A stretch of 64,000 bases of DNA from CADCWK01 sp035944555 (GTDB taxonomy: Bacteria > Chloroflexota > Chloroflexia > Thermomicrobiales > UBA6265): the NCBI GenBank assembly GCA_035944555.1, contig DASZAY010000012.1:62001-126000 (forward strand), in the 5' to 3' direction. Positions 49,277 through 57,965 of the stretch are shown piece after piece (within the stretch, counting starts at the first letter, position 1; every line of letters starts with the position of its first letter). The notes beneath the pieces are model-generated. The model did not search any database and was not told the origin of the DNA. It saw only the letters and a list, made by a program, of their open reading frames with translations. The translations under genes were made by a program, and so were the position numbers.

Positions 49277-50203
49277 CTAGCCCTTGAGCGCTCCCGCCGT
49301 CAGGCCACCCTCGAGCCGTCGCTGGAAGACGATGTAGACCACCAGCATCGGCACCATCGTGATGGTCAGGCCGGCAAACAGGGCCGACCAGTCCGAGCGG
49401 TAACCCTGGTTGAGATTCAGCGCCTGCAATCCCTGGGCGATGACGTAGTTGTTCTGATCGGCGTTCAGGACCAGCGGCAGCAGGTACTGGTTCCACTGGC
49501 CGAGGAAGTTGAAGATCGCCATCGCGATGATGCCCGGCCGGGCGAGGGGAAGCATGATCTGGAAGAACACGCGGTACGGACCGGCTCCGTCGATGATCGC
49601 CGCTTCGGCCAGGTCGGTCGGCAGGTTCTTGAAGAAGCCGTGCAGGAAGAAGATCGAGAACGGCAGCGAGTAGGCGATGTAGACGAGGACCAGGCCGTGC
49701 TTGGTGCCGAGCAATCCGAGGTCCTGGACGACGAAGTAGAGCGGGACCAGCGCCAGGAAGGTCGGGAACATCAGGCCGGCGACGAACAGGTAGTAGATGA
49801 CCCGGTTGCCCGGCCACTGGAACCGCGACAGCGCATAGGCGGCCATCGACGAGACGAGCAGAGTGCCAACGACACCGAAGCCCACCACGACGACCGTGTT
49901 CCAGATGTACCGGCCGATCCGGGCCTCGTTCCAGGCCCGGACGAAGTTGTCCATCTGGAGGGCGCCGGGGATGCTCCACGGTGAGGACAGGATCTCAGCG
50001 TCGGTCTTGAACGCCGAGACCACCATCCAGAGCAGCGGCAGGATGACCAGCGCCGCCCAGATGGTCAGGAAGACCTGCGAGGTGAAGAGGAAGCTCCAGT
50101 CGCCCTTCGTCATGTGGTGGCGCCGGAAGTCGGTGCTGGCGACGGCGGCGTGATCACCGTCCCCGATCCCGTCCTGCTTGATCTGCTCCGCGTTGATGAC
50201 CAT
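49277..50203 (-). CDS. Carbohydrate ABC transporter permease (MalG type)
   Basis: 308 residues, six membrane helices, with the MalG-family EAA loop (LAEAAIIDGAGPYRVFFQIMLPLARPGIIAMAIFNFLGQWN). The start ATG at 50203 follows AGGAGA. The second of two permeases in this importer; it should pair with the MalF-type protein encoded just upstream. No ATPase gene accompanies the cluster, which is common because a shared MsmK-like ATPase can serve several importers. The substrate is likely a sugar, polyol or glycerol derivative. Confidence 0.92.
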   Translation of the reverse strand: MVINAEQIKQDGIGDGDHAAVASTDFRRHHMTKGDWSFLFTSQVFLTIWAALVILPLLWMVVSAFKTDAEILSSPWSIPGALQMDNFVRAWNEARIGRYIWNTVVVVGFGVVGTLLVSSMAAYALSRFQWPGNRVIYYLFVAGLMFPTFLALVPLYFVVQDLGLLGTKHGLVLVYIAYSLPFSIFFLHGFFKNLPTDLAEAAIIDGAGPYRVFFQIMLPLARPGIIAMAIFNFLGQWNQYLLPLVLNADQNNYVIAQGLQALNLNQGYRSDWSALFAGLTITMVPMLVVYIVFQRRLEGGLTAGALKG

Positions 50204-50288
50204 GTCGTCTCCTGCTGGGCGAGGTGGCTCGTGTGGCTCCCGCTCCGTCGCGACAGCGAAGGGGAGGGACCGGGCAGAAGGCCCGGCC

Positions 50289-51176
50289 CTAGTACTCGTA
50301 CGTGTCGCGGCGGGAAGCGCGAAGGGTGATCAGCGAGAGGATCAGCGTCAGAAGCAGTAGCACGACGCCCATCGCCGTGGCGTAGCCCCAGAGCGAGCGG
50401 GTAAAGGCGCGGTCGTACATGTAGAGGGCGATGACTTCGGTCGAGCGGTTGGGACCACCGGCGGTCATGACCTGAACCAGCGCGAACATGTCCAGCGCGG
50501 CGATGGCGATATAGACGACGCCGACCCGAATGTTCTCCCAGATCAGCGGCAGCGTGATCGTCCGGAACTGGGTGAAGCGGCCCGCGCCGTCGAGTGTGGC
50601 GGCTTCAAAGAACGAGTCGGGGATCCCCTGGATGCCGGCGATGAACAGCACCATGTAGAAGCCAACACCCTGCCAGATCACCACGGCGGCAATCGCCCAG
50701 ATCGCGATGGTCGGGTCGCCGAGCCAGGCGACGGGCTGATCGAAACCCAGGAAGCGGAGCACGCCGTTGAGCAAACCATCTCCGGTGGACTTGTAAACAT
50801 TCTTGAAGAGCACGCCGATGATTACGATCGAGAGGATCTGGGGGAAGAAGAAGACGATCCGGTAGAACGACGAACCGGGTACGCCTCGCGCCCCCTGGGT
50901 GAACAGGGTCGCGAAGAGGAGCGCCAGCGAGATCGTGATCAGCGGGATGACGAGCAGGAAGAACGCGTTGTTGCCTAGCGCGTTGGTGAAGTTGCCGTCT
51001 TCGGCCAGCCGCTGGTAATTGGAGAACCCGGTCCAGGGCCGCTGGTCGGACATGCCCCGCCAGTCCGTCAGGGAAACATAGAAGGATTGCACGTAGGGAT
51101 AGAGGACGAAGACCCCGTACAGGATGAGCGCGGGCAGCATGAAGGGGATGACCAGACGATAGCGCTGGTGGTGCAT
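50289..51176 (-). CDS. Sugar ABC transporter permease (MalF/UgpA type)
   Basis: 295 residues with six helices: LVIPFMLPALILYGVFVLYPYVQSFYVSL at the N-terminus, and the coupling loop DSFFEAATLDGAGRFTQFRTITLPLIWENI. The ATG at 51176 follows GGAG. It is preceded by the binding-protein gene, with a stable hairpin between them, and followed 85 bases later by the MalG-type permease. Confidence 0.92.
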   Translation of the reverse strand: MHHQRYRLVIPFMLPALILYGVFVLYPYVQSFYVSLTDWRGMSDQRPWTGFSNYQRLAEDGNFTNALGNNAFFLLVIPLITISLALLFATLFTQGARGVPGSSFYRIVFFFPQILSIVIIGVLFKNVYKSTGDGLLNGVLRFLGFDQPVAWLGDPTIAIWAIAAVVIWQGVGFYMVLFIAGIQGIPDSFFEAATLDGAGRFTQFRTITLPLIWENIRVGVVYIAIAALDMFALVQVMTAGGPNRSTEVIALYMYDRAFTRSLWGYATAMGVVLLLLTLILSLITLRASRRDTYEY

Positions 51177-51229
51177 AGGGACTTCTCCGGAAACACGACA
51201 CCGGCCGGGCGCTAACCCGACCGGGGACG

Positions 51230-51265
51230 GCGCCGGCGGGCGACCACGTGGGCCCCCGCCGGCGC
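51230..51265 (-). terminator. Hairpin between binding-protein gene and permease genes
   Basis: An 11-bp GC stem (51230-51240 with 51255-51265) lies 17 bases after the binding protein's stop. Such stems in ABC importer operons commonly stabilise the 5' mRNA or reduce read-through so the binding protein is made in excess. No T-tract; role inferred. Confidence 0.45.
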
Positions 51266-51281
51266 GGGGCAGTGCCGGGGA

Positions 51282-52841
51282 CTACTCGTAGTCCGGGCGG
51301 GTCTGCTTGACGATGAAGTCGTCGGACGCGATGGCGTCGGCCGCAGCCTGGCAGTTCTCGCAGAACTGGTCGGCAGTGACGGCGCCGGTCAGCAGGTTGA
51401 ACATCTGGTTCTTGGTCTCGGTGTTGAGATCCACGTACCAGCCGGAGTAGTAGGACGTGAGCAGGTTCTCGCCGGCGGCGGCGATGGTGGCCTGCTGGGA
51501 CGCGAGGGCCGGACCGGCATCGAGGCCGTCAGCAGCGCCCTGGACAGTCGAGAGGGTGCGAGTCGCCTGCGAGTAGTAGCTGGCGCCCGTCTTGGAGAGC
51601 AGGAGCCGGATCCACTCCATACCGCCGGTCACGTTGGCGGCCTGGGCCGGGACGAAGAAGTTCTCGCCGGCACCGGCGAAGATCGCCTCGAACGGCAGCA
51701 CGTCGGAGCTACTCAACGACGGGACCGGGAAGCAGTTCATCTCGAAGGCGTCGACGGCCTCGACCGAGCCGAGCGTCGAGACGCCGGACTCGTTCTCGAG
51801 CCAGGAACCGCACGGCAGGAACACGGCGCGGCCGTTGAGCCACTCGGTCTGGGACTGGGTGTGATCCAGGCCCTCGAAGCCCTGCAGGAGGTAGCCGCTG
51901 GTCGCCAGCTGCTCGATGGCGGCGGCGGCGGCGCGAACCGGCTCAGCCAGCCAGGCACCCTCGCGGAGGTTGTCGATGTTGCCCATCGCCTCCAGGCCAC
52001 CGTTCTTGAAGACCAGCTGGTCGAAGACGAAGCCGCGCATGTACTGGGTGTGGACACCGGTCGTGACCCACGGCGCGATCCCGAGATCCGTCTGGATCTG
52101 GCCGCAGAGCGTCATCATCTCTTCCCAGGTCCTGGGGTAGGTGATGCCGTTGTCCGTCATGAGCTTGTTGGACGCCCAGACGCCGAGGACCGTGTAGGTC
52201 AGATAGAGGATGTTCTGCTGGCCGTTGAAGATGCCGGAGTTCATCGAGCCCGGGATCAGGGTGTCAGCGAAGGTCGCGCCCGGGGTATCGAGCGAGAGCG
52301 CCTCCATCAGCGGGGCGAGGTCGGCGAGCTGACCTTCATTGGCGAGGGTGGTCTGGTCGAGATTATTGGCGCCGGAGTTGTCGATCACGTCCGGCGGGTT
52401 GCCGCCGACGAAGCGCGGCTGGAGTGCGGGGCCGAGACCCTGGCCGTACTCGAAATTGATGGTCGCATCGGGGTAGAGCTGGTTGTAGATCGTGTTGACG
52501 TTCTCGGCGTAGGCGATGCCAAGACCACCGTTGAAGATGTACGGGTTGAGCGGAGCGGCCGGGTCGACGCCGAGCGGGTTGCTCGTGTCGATCGGGAATT
52601 CAGCCATCGCGGCCGCTCCGGGGGTGGCACCCGGCGTGGCGCCGGGGGTGGCGCCGGGGGTGGCGCCAGGAGTGGCGCCCGGTGTGGCGTCCTGGGCGGA
52701 GACGCGGGACGCGGCGGAAATGGCGGCGACGAAGGCCGGCACGGAGATCCCGAGGGCGGCGGCGCGCTTCATCAGCGTGCGGCGGTCCCAGTTGTTGGCG
52801 GCGGATTCGGCGAAGAGGCGCTCGATACGACGATCGGTCAC
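51282..52841 (-). CDS. Sugar ABC transporter substrate-binding protein with ATPG repeat linker
   Basis: I start at GTG 52841, which follows GGAGG at seven bases; upstream frame to 53246 has no support. A Tat-type leader (DRRTLMKRAAALGISVPAFVAAISAASRVSAQ) is followed by six ATPG repeats and then a family 1 extracellular solute-binding domain (INFEYGQG, FVGGNPPDVID, ILYLTYTVLGVWASNKLM, VFLPCGSW). 519 residues. The long leader without a lipobox suggests Tat export and membrane retention by the uncleaved signal, or wall association through the linker. It works with the two permeases downstream. Confidence 0.9.
   Translation of the reverse strand: MTDRRIERLFAESAANNWDRRTLMKRAAALGISVPAFVAAISAASRVSAQDATPGATPGATPGATPGATPGATPGAAAMAEFPIDTSNPLGVDPAAPLNPYIFNGGLGIAYAENVNTIYNQLYPDATINFEYGQGLGPALQPRFVGGNPPDVIDNSGANNLDQTTLANEGQLADLAPLMEALSLDTPGATFADTLIPGSMNSGIFNGQQNILYLTYTVLGVWASNKLMTDNGITYPRTWEEMMTLCGQIQTDLGIAPWVTTGVHTQYMRGFVFDQLVFKNGGLEAMGNIDNLREGAWLAEPVRAAAAAIEQLATSGYLLQGFEGLDHTQSQTEWLNGRAVFLPCGSWLENESGVSTLGSVEAVDAFEMNCFPVPSLSSSDVLPFEAIFAGAGENFFVPAQAANVTGGMEWIRLLLSKTGASYYSQATRTLSTVQGAADGLDAGPALASQQATIAAAGENLLTSYYSGWYVDLNTETKNQMFNLLTGAVTADQFCENCQAAADAIASDDFIVKQTRPDYE
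52617..52688 (-). repeat. Six 12-bp tandem repeats encoding Ala-Thr-Pro-Gly
   Basis: Six consecutive 12-base units, differing at third codon positions, encode (ATPG)6 between the leader and the sugar-binding domain. The repeat is a flexible tether and may vary in copy number. It is coding sequence. Confidence 0.9.
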
Positions 52842-53146
52842 GGTCCAACCTCCACAGGCGAGTTGATCCGGAGCGCCGGCGCCACGTGGCCGGTCGCACG
52901 TCGTGCAAGCCCGGGACATTCCGGGATTCACCGGCGGGTGGATGGGGACGCCATTGCCCCCACTCGCTCCGGTTCGATCTTGTCTTGCACGTCTGTGCGG
53001 GTTGTACACCCAACGTCGGGCTCCCGCAACCCTGTCCGCCAAGGATCGCCCGCCTTTTGGGCAGAAAGGGCTACGGATTAGTGATATTCGGTTGGAATGA
53101 CCAAAGAACGTTGCGCGTTGTCCGGTCGGCCGCGAAAAACATCGAT
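52842..53146. other. 305-base gap upstream of the sugar importer, probable promoter region
   Basis: It separates the binding-protein start from the 3' end of glpD, both on the minus strand. A minus-strand TTGGTC...TAATCC pair with about 18 bases between, around 53070-53100, is a weak promoter candidate. I see no gene and no clear operator. Confidence 0.35.
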
Positions 53147-55123
53147 TCAGGACGCTGACATCGTCGCCATGAGTGCCGCCGGACGGTAGCGTTCGATGCT
53201 CGATCGGTAGCCCGCGACCTCCGATTGCTGACGCTCCGCATCCCAACCGAGCGCCGGGCCGGCGATCCGGGCAGCCGTCTCGTCAGCGCCCACGGCATTG
53301 TCCGCCTGGTAGGCGAGCATCGTCCGGCGGAGCAGGACGTCGGCCAGTGACTGGGCGCCTTCCTCGCGGACGGCGAAGACGATCTCGGCGGCGATCGCAT
53401 CGCCCGAACCGATCGGCTGGCCGAGCTCCGGCTCGTCGCGGGCCAGCCGGGCGATATTCGCGGCCCGGGTGCCGTAGGTCCGGACGAGGTGTCGTGCCGT
53501 CGCGGCCGTCAGCTCGGGGAACGAGCGTGTGAAGGCGGCAGTGAAGGCGTCGCGGTCGTCCTGGCCGATCGTCGCCCCTTCCAGCCGGGCGCCGGGCAGC
53601 GACTCCTTCTCCGTCCGGCAGGTCGCGGTTGGCCGGTCCAGCTTGCCGTAGACGTCATCGACGGTCTGCTCGGCGAGCTCACGGTAGGTGGTCAGCTTGC
53701 CGCCGACGATCGAGATGAGCCCCTCGGCGTCGGGAGCGTGGTCCAGCACGAGGTGACGCCGGGTGATCGACCCCTCGGCTCCCTCGCCCTGCCAGGGCAG
53801 CGGCCGGATCCCGCTGTAGGTGTAGAGCACGTCGTCGCGTTCGAGCGCCGCGGTCGGCAGGACCCGGTTGGTCTCCTCGATCAGGTAGTCGATCTCCTCG
53901 TCGGAGGCGACGACCCGGTCGAGGTCGCCCTCGTAGCGGACATCGGTGGTCCCGATCAGGAACAGGTCGTTCCAGGGGATGATGAAGAATGGCCGGCCGT
54001 CGGTACGGGCCTCGACATAGAGGGCGTCCTGTGGGGCGCCGGCGAACGGGGCGACGATGATGTGGGAACCCTTTGTCCCGCCGATCAGTCGCTTGCCACC
54101 TGGCGCACCGGACCGGAACTGGGCGAGGAAGCCGCGCAGGAACCGCTGTCCCGCGTCGATCACCGACTCGCGGTCCGGTTGGGAATTGTCCTCAGTTCCC
54201 TCCGTCTGGGTCGGTTGGGAGCCGGCTGCCGAGTTGACCCCTCCCAGTCCGTCACCGGAGGAAGCGGGCACGTGCCCGGTCGAGCCGTCATCGATGATCG
54301 TCGCCGGGTCGTTCGCGGCCGCGGTGCTGTCGGCGGCCGGCGGCTCGATGGCGGTCTCGTTCCCGAGCGTCGCGTCTACCCATGGGCCGGTGACGTTGAC
54401 CGTGACGGCCGCGCGGACGGTATGCGTCGTGTCGTCGAGCAGGTCCGTGAACGTCGCGCCGGTCACCCGCCGTCCCTGGAACGTGATCTCGTCGACCCGG
54501 CAGTACGTCAGGACCACGGCCCCGTGTGCCTCGGCGTCGATCGCGTTCTCGACCGCCAGCCGCTCGGCGTACTCAACCTGGCCGTCGTAGTACAGCGCTG
54601 CGCCGGTCAGCCCACGCTGCTCCAGGCCCGGGGCGCGGGCCAGTGCAGACTCCACGGACAGCATTCGGTGGCGGTCCAGTGACTTGCCAGTGCTCAGGAC
54701 GTCGTAGCCAATCATCCCCAGGCGGACAAGTCCCTTGCCCCGCTTGTCATCCTCGTAGATCGGGATCATCAGCGGTAGCGGCCGGACGAGGTGCGCCGCC
54801 GTCCGGAGCAGCGTCTCGCGCTCGTGCAGTGATTCTCGTACCAGCCCGACCTCGCCGTATTCGAGGTACCGCAACCCACCATGGATCAACCGGGATGACC
54901 ATGCCGTCGTCCCGGACGCGATGTCTCCCTTGTCCAGCAGCAGCACGCGCAGGCCACGCATGGCGGCGTCCCGGGCGATCCCGCAGCCATTGATGCCGGC
55001 GCCGATCACGAGCAGGTCGAAGGTACCGTCCCCCAGCCGTTCGGCGACCGATTGGCCGTACCGGCGCCGGGTGTCAGGGGTTGTTGGACGGTCGGTCGGG
55101 CTGCTGGGGTCGGTGGCGGTCAT
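53147..55123 (-). CDS. glpD: Glycerol-3-phosphate dehydrogenase (FAD-dependent, GlpD) with low-complexity insertion
   Basis: This FAD enzyme oxidises sn-glycerol-3-phosphate to dihydroxyacetone phosphate and passes electrons to quinone at the membrane. It has DLLVIGAGINGCGIARDAAMRGL (FAD), SGTTAWSSRLIHGGLRYLEYGEVGLVRESLHER, LIGGTKGSHI, FIIPWNDLFLIGTTD and GGKLTTYRELAEQ. 658 residues, longer than the usual 500-570. The excess is mostly an insertion at about 258-318 rich in Ala, Asp, Gly, Ser and Thr, lying between PWVDATLG and the conserved core, plus an extended N-terminus. Linked by function to the glpK fragment at the window's end. It is transcribed divergently from an MFS gene. Confidence 0.93.
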   Translation of the reverse strand: MTATDPSSPTDRPTTPDTRRRYGQSVAERLGDGTFDLLVIGAGINGCGIARDAAMRGLRVLLLDKGDIASGTTAWSSRLIHGGLRYLEYGEVGLVRESLHERETLLRTAAHLVRPLPLMIPIYEDDKRGKGLVRLGMIGYDVLSTGKSLDRHRMLSVESALARAPGLEQRGLTGAALYYDGQVEYAERLAVENAIDAEAHGAVVLTYCRVDEITFQGRRVTGATFTDLLDDTTHTVRAAVTVNVTGPWVDATLGNETAIEPPAADSTAAANDPATIIDDGSTGHVPASSGDGLGGVNSAAGSQPTQTEGTEDNSQPDRESVIDAGQRFLRGFLAQFRSGAPGGKRLIGGTKGSHIIVAPFAGAPQDALYVEARTDGRPFFIIPWNDLFLIGTTDVRYEGDLDRVVASDEEIDYLIEETNRVLPTAALERDDVLYTYSGIRPLPWQGEGAEGSITRRHLVLDHAPDAEGLISIVGGKLTTYRELAEQTVDDVYGKLDRPTATCRTEKESLPGARLEGATIGQDDRDAFTAAFTRSFPELTAATARHLVRTYGTRAANIARLARDEPELGQPIGSGDAIAAEIVFAVREEGAQSLADVLLRRTMLAYQADNAVGADETAARIAGPALGWDAERQQSEVAGYRSSIERYRPAALMATMSAS

Positions 55124-55317
55124 TGGGCGAGGTCCTCGTTGCTGGGTCGATGAACGATGTCATCCAAAGGGTAGCGCAGCATGGTCGCCACCGGTCCGGT
55201 ACCGGTCGAATCGACCGTGGCCGCGGCGGTTCCCTGGCATGACCGCTGACCAGCCCGGTCGGCGACAATCCCGCTCCGGATAGCGACGGACTGGCGTGCG
55301 GACAGGGGACGACCACC

Positions 55318-56553
55318 ATCAACGAAGACGCTTCGGCTGTTCCGCACGACTGGCGTCGAACACTGTGGGCGCTCTGGGTCGCGCAGACGCTGGCCCTGGT
55401 TGCGTTCTCGATGCGGTCGCCCTTCATCCCGTTCTTCCTCGGCGACCTCGGGGCCGACGCAACCGCGCAGGCACACTGGGCCAGTGCGATCGCGGCCGGC
55501 GGGGCACTGACGTCCATGATCGCGGCACCGCTCTGGGGCGTGCTGGCCGACCGGGTTGGGCGGCGGCCGATGGTTGTCCGGGCCATGATCTTTGGCGCGG
55601 TCACGGTCGGTCTGATGAGCGTCGCGACGGCGCCGTGGCAGTTGTTCGGCCTTCGCCTGGTCGAGGGAGCAACGACCGGGACCGTCGCCGCCTGTGCCGC
55701 GCTCATCGCCGCGACGGTCCCGGCGGAGCGGCTTGGTTTCGCCCTGGGCCTGATGCATACGTCGGTGTTCTCCGGCAATGCCATCGGGCCACTGCTCGGT
55801 GGCTTCCTCGCCGACTGGCTGGGGTATCGGGCGACCTACGCCACCTGTGGCGTCCTGATCGGCATCGGCGCCGTGATCGTCATCCTGCTGGTACGCGAGC
55901 GGTTCATCCGTCCGAGGCCTGAATCGCGGCGTCCCGGGGCGACGGGAGGGTGGAACCGCCGGCGTTGGCTCGCGCTGCTTGGCCCGGTCGTGGTGGTGAT
56001 GCTCGGGGTGATGTTCGTGCTGCGGGCGGCGTCGCAGGCAATGCAGCCGATCTTCCCGCTCTTTATCGGCACGTTACCCCAGACGGCGCTGAGCGATGCC
56101 CAGGCAACCGGGATCGTCTTCGGCGCACAGGGCGTGGCCGCCGCCATCACCTCCGTCTGGCTGGGAGCACTTGGCGACCGGATCGGTCATCGCCGCGTGC
56201 TGCTGCTCGCCGCCGCCGGAAGCGGGCTCGCATCGCTGCCCATGGCGCTGGCGACCGACGTCTGGCAGTTGGTCGTCCTGCAGGCACTCTTCGGACTGTT
56301 CGCCGGTGGACTGATCCCGTCGACCAACGCCCTGGTCAGCCGCGCAACTTCACCGGCTCACCGTGGCGCCATCTTCGGCCTGATGACCGGTGCCGGGGGG
56401 CTCGGATCGCTGGTCGGCCCACTGGCTGCCGCCGGAGTCGCGACATCGGCCGGGTATGGCGCCGCCTTCGTCATGGTCGCGCTGGCTCTGCTCGTGACAG
56501 CCGCCGCGCTGGTCGTCGCCTTTCGCAGGGTGCCCGGTCTCGTCGCTCGATGA
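55318..56553 (+). CDS. MFS transporter with non-canonical or missing start codon
   Basis: Twelve-helix MFS protein. The first in-frame ATG (55411) falls inside TM1 (LWALWVAQTLALVAFSMRSPFIPFFL), so the true start is upstream. Between the upstream in-frame stop (55240-55242) and TM1 there is no ATG, GTG or TTG; candidates are ATC at 55318 (13-residue tail, GGGGAC upstream) or CTG at 55291 or 55246. I use 55318 as the most natural N-terminus. Motif A appears as GVLADRVGRRPMVVRA and its copy as LGALGDRIGHRRVLLL. Substrate unknown; many relatives export drugs or sugars. Divergent from glpD. Confidence 0.82.
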   Translation: MNEDASAVPHDWRRTLWALWVAQTLALVAFSMRSPFIPFFLGDLGADATAQAHWASAIAAGGALTSMIAAPLWGVLADRVGRRPMVVRAMIFGAVTVGLMSVATAPWQLFGLRLVEGATTGTVAACAALIAATVPAERLGFALGLMHTSVFSGNAIGPLLGGFLADWLGYRATYATCGVLIGIGAVIVILLVRERFIRPRPESRRPGATGGWNRRRWLALLGPVVVVMLGVMFVLRAASQAMQPIFPLFIGTLPQTALSDAQATGIVFGAQGVAAAITSVWLGALGDRIGHRRVLLLAAAGSGLASLPMALATDVWQLVVLQALFGLFAGGLIPSTNALVSRATSPAHRGAIFGLMTGAGGLGSLVGPLAAAGVATSAGYGAAFVMVALALLVTAAALVVAFRRVPGLVAR

Positions 56554-56675
56554 GGTCGTGACGTTTCGGCTCTGTCGGTTTCCCGGCGCAGCGTAGTCCG
56601 GGCTTTACGCAACTGGGATGATGTGATTATGGTCAACGTCCTCCACCGGGGATTTCCCACCTAGGAGTGAAGGCC

Positions 56676-56812
56676 ATGCGACCCGTAACCACTCCTGGCA
56701 GGACGCACAGCCGGTTTATCTCTGGTCTCGGTGCCCTCGCGCTCGCGGGCGGACTCGTTCGTGGCCGCATCCGCCGTCCCGCGGGGCCGCGGTCAATGCC
56801 TGCGCCGATCCC
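56676..56812 (+). other. Signal-peptide-coding segment out of frame with the RTX gene
   Basis: An ATG at 56676, preceded by AGGAG, encodes a basic N-terminus and hydrophobic core (FISGLGALALAGGLV, residues 14-28). One extra C at 56760 moves to the frame encoding VAASAVP, and another extra C at 56782 moves to GAAVNACADP, which joins the RTX protein. Dropping both bases gives one continuous, classical signal peptide with a cleavage site. The original gene therefore probably began here. Confidence 0.65.
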
Positions 56813-57319
56813 GTGCTGCCCCCGACGATCGTCGGGTCCGGGCAGACGCAGGGCATGTCCGGAGATGACGTGATCTGGGGCTCCGATGGGGCCGACGTGA
56901 TCGATAGCGGTCCGGGTAACGATGTCATCTGCGGCTTCGGCGGGGATGACGTGCTCCTCGGCGGATCCGGCGAGGACATCATCAAGGGCGGACCCGGTTC
57001 CGATACAGCCGACGGCGGGGCGGGTGTGGACAGTGTCAGTGGAGGAGACGGATTTCTCGGTGCCGATCCGGCTGACCGCGACGTCGTCAGTGGCGGCTCC
57101 GGTGACGACTTCGTCAGTGCCGGAGACTTTGCTGTCATCGGTGGCGGTAGCGGAGCGGACTTCCTGAGCAGCGGGTCGGTCGACGCAACCTGTCGGGACA
57201 GTTCGGGATTCGATACCTGCCAGGTCAATAATGCGCTGGACCCGACCAGCGGCGTTCACCCGACGGGGACGGGCACGCTCTCGTCCTGCGAAGCGATCGG
57301 ATCGAGCCCGGTCGGCTGA
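56813..57319 (+). CDS. RTX/hemolysin-type calcium-binding repeat protein (5' end frameshifted)
   Basis: The open frame from GTG 56813 encodes 168 residues. After LPPTIVGSGQTQGMSGDDVI come several copies of the nine-residue RTX pattern GGxGxDxUx (GGDDVLLGGSGEDIIKGGPGSDTADGGAGVD), which binds Ca2+ in a parallel beta-roll. A C-terminal part with paired cysteines (TCRDS, DTCQV, SSCEA) follows. Secreted RTX proteins of this size occur as small surface proteins. As written the frame lacks its signal peptide (see 56676-56812), so either there are two sequencing indels or the gene is a recent pseudogene. Confidence 0.75.
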   Translation: MLPPTIVGSGQTQGMSGDDVIWGSDGADVIDSGPGNDVICGFGGDDVLLGGSGEDIIKGGPGSDTADGGAGVDSVSGGDGFLGADPADRDVVSGGSGDDFVSAGDFAVIGGGSGADFLSSGSVDATCRDSSGFDTCQVNNALDPTSGVHPTGTGTLSSCEAIGSSPVG

Positions 57320-57587
57320 CAACCGTCATGCCATGCAGAACGGAAGCGGACCGTGGGGCCCGGGGAACCGGTGAGCCGCGGTCCGTCTGCGTTGCGCCCA
57401 CCGGGCAACCGGCGGTGATGCATTCCCGTAACGGACCACGAAGTTGAGGAACGGCACAAATCTGGCGTAGGTCGCACTGGTCGCGCGACGGTGGTTTCGC
57501 CTGGAAACGATCGCGCCGGCGTGGTCTATCCCGTTTGGGTCGGATGGGCCGGGTGCCCCGGGAGGGGCTCTGCATCTGGAGGATCAC

Positions 57588-57965
57588 ATGCGCTTCCTTC
57601 CCACACAGGTCCACGGGATCGTCGATTACCTCGCCGGTATCGTCTTCATCGCGTTGCCATGGCTCTTCGACTGGAACGACTCCGCGAAGACGATCCTGAC
57701 GATCCTCGGGATCGGCGTCATCGCGTACAGCCTGCTGACCCGGTATGAACTCGGAGTCATGAAGGTCATCCCGATGTCGACGCACCTCATGCTCGACCTT
57801 GTCGCTGGCGTCTTCCTGATCATTTCGCCGTTCATCTTCGACGTCGAGCCCGACGCTGCCCGGTGGACGATGGTCGTCCTTGGCGTCCTCGAGATCGGTG
57901 CTTCCCTGATGACGCGGACCGACCCGTACGAATCGGACCGGACCGCGAGCGCCGGACGAGCCTGA
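57588..57965 (+). CDS. SPW-repeat membrane protein
   Basis: 125 residues with four hydrophobic helices arranged as two SPW-type repeats: VHGIVDYLAGIVFIALPWLFDW and THLMLDLVAGVFLIISPFIFD. Each has the H-x3-D...G...P-W/F-x-F pattern of the family, followed by a second helix. The start ATG follows GGAGG at a normal distance. Function of the SPW family is unknown. A long hairpin closes the transcript. The large reverse-strand frame across this region is a shadow. Confidence 0.82.
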   Translation: MRFLPTQVHGIVDYLAGIVFIALPWLFDWNDSAKTILTILGIGVIAYSLLTRYELGVMKVIPMSTHLMLDLVAGVFLIISPFIFDVEPDAARWTMVVLGVLEIGASLMTRTDPYESDRTASAGRA

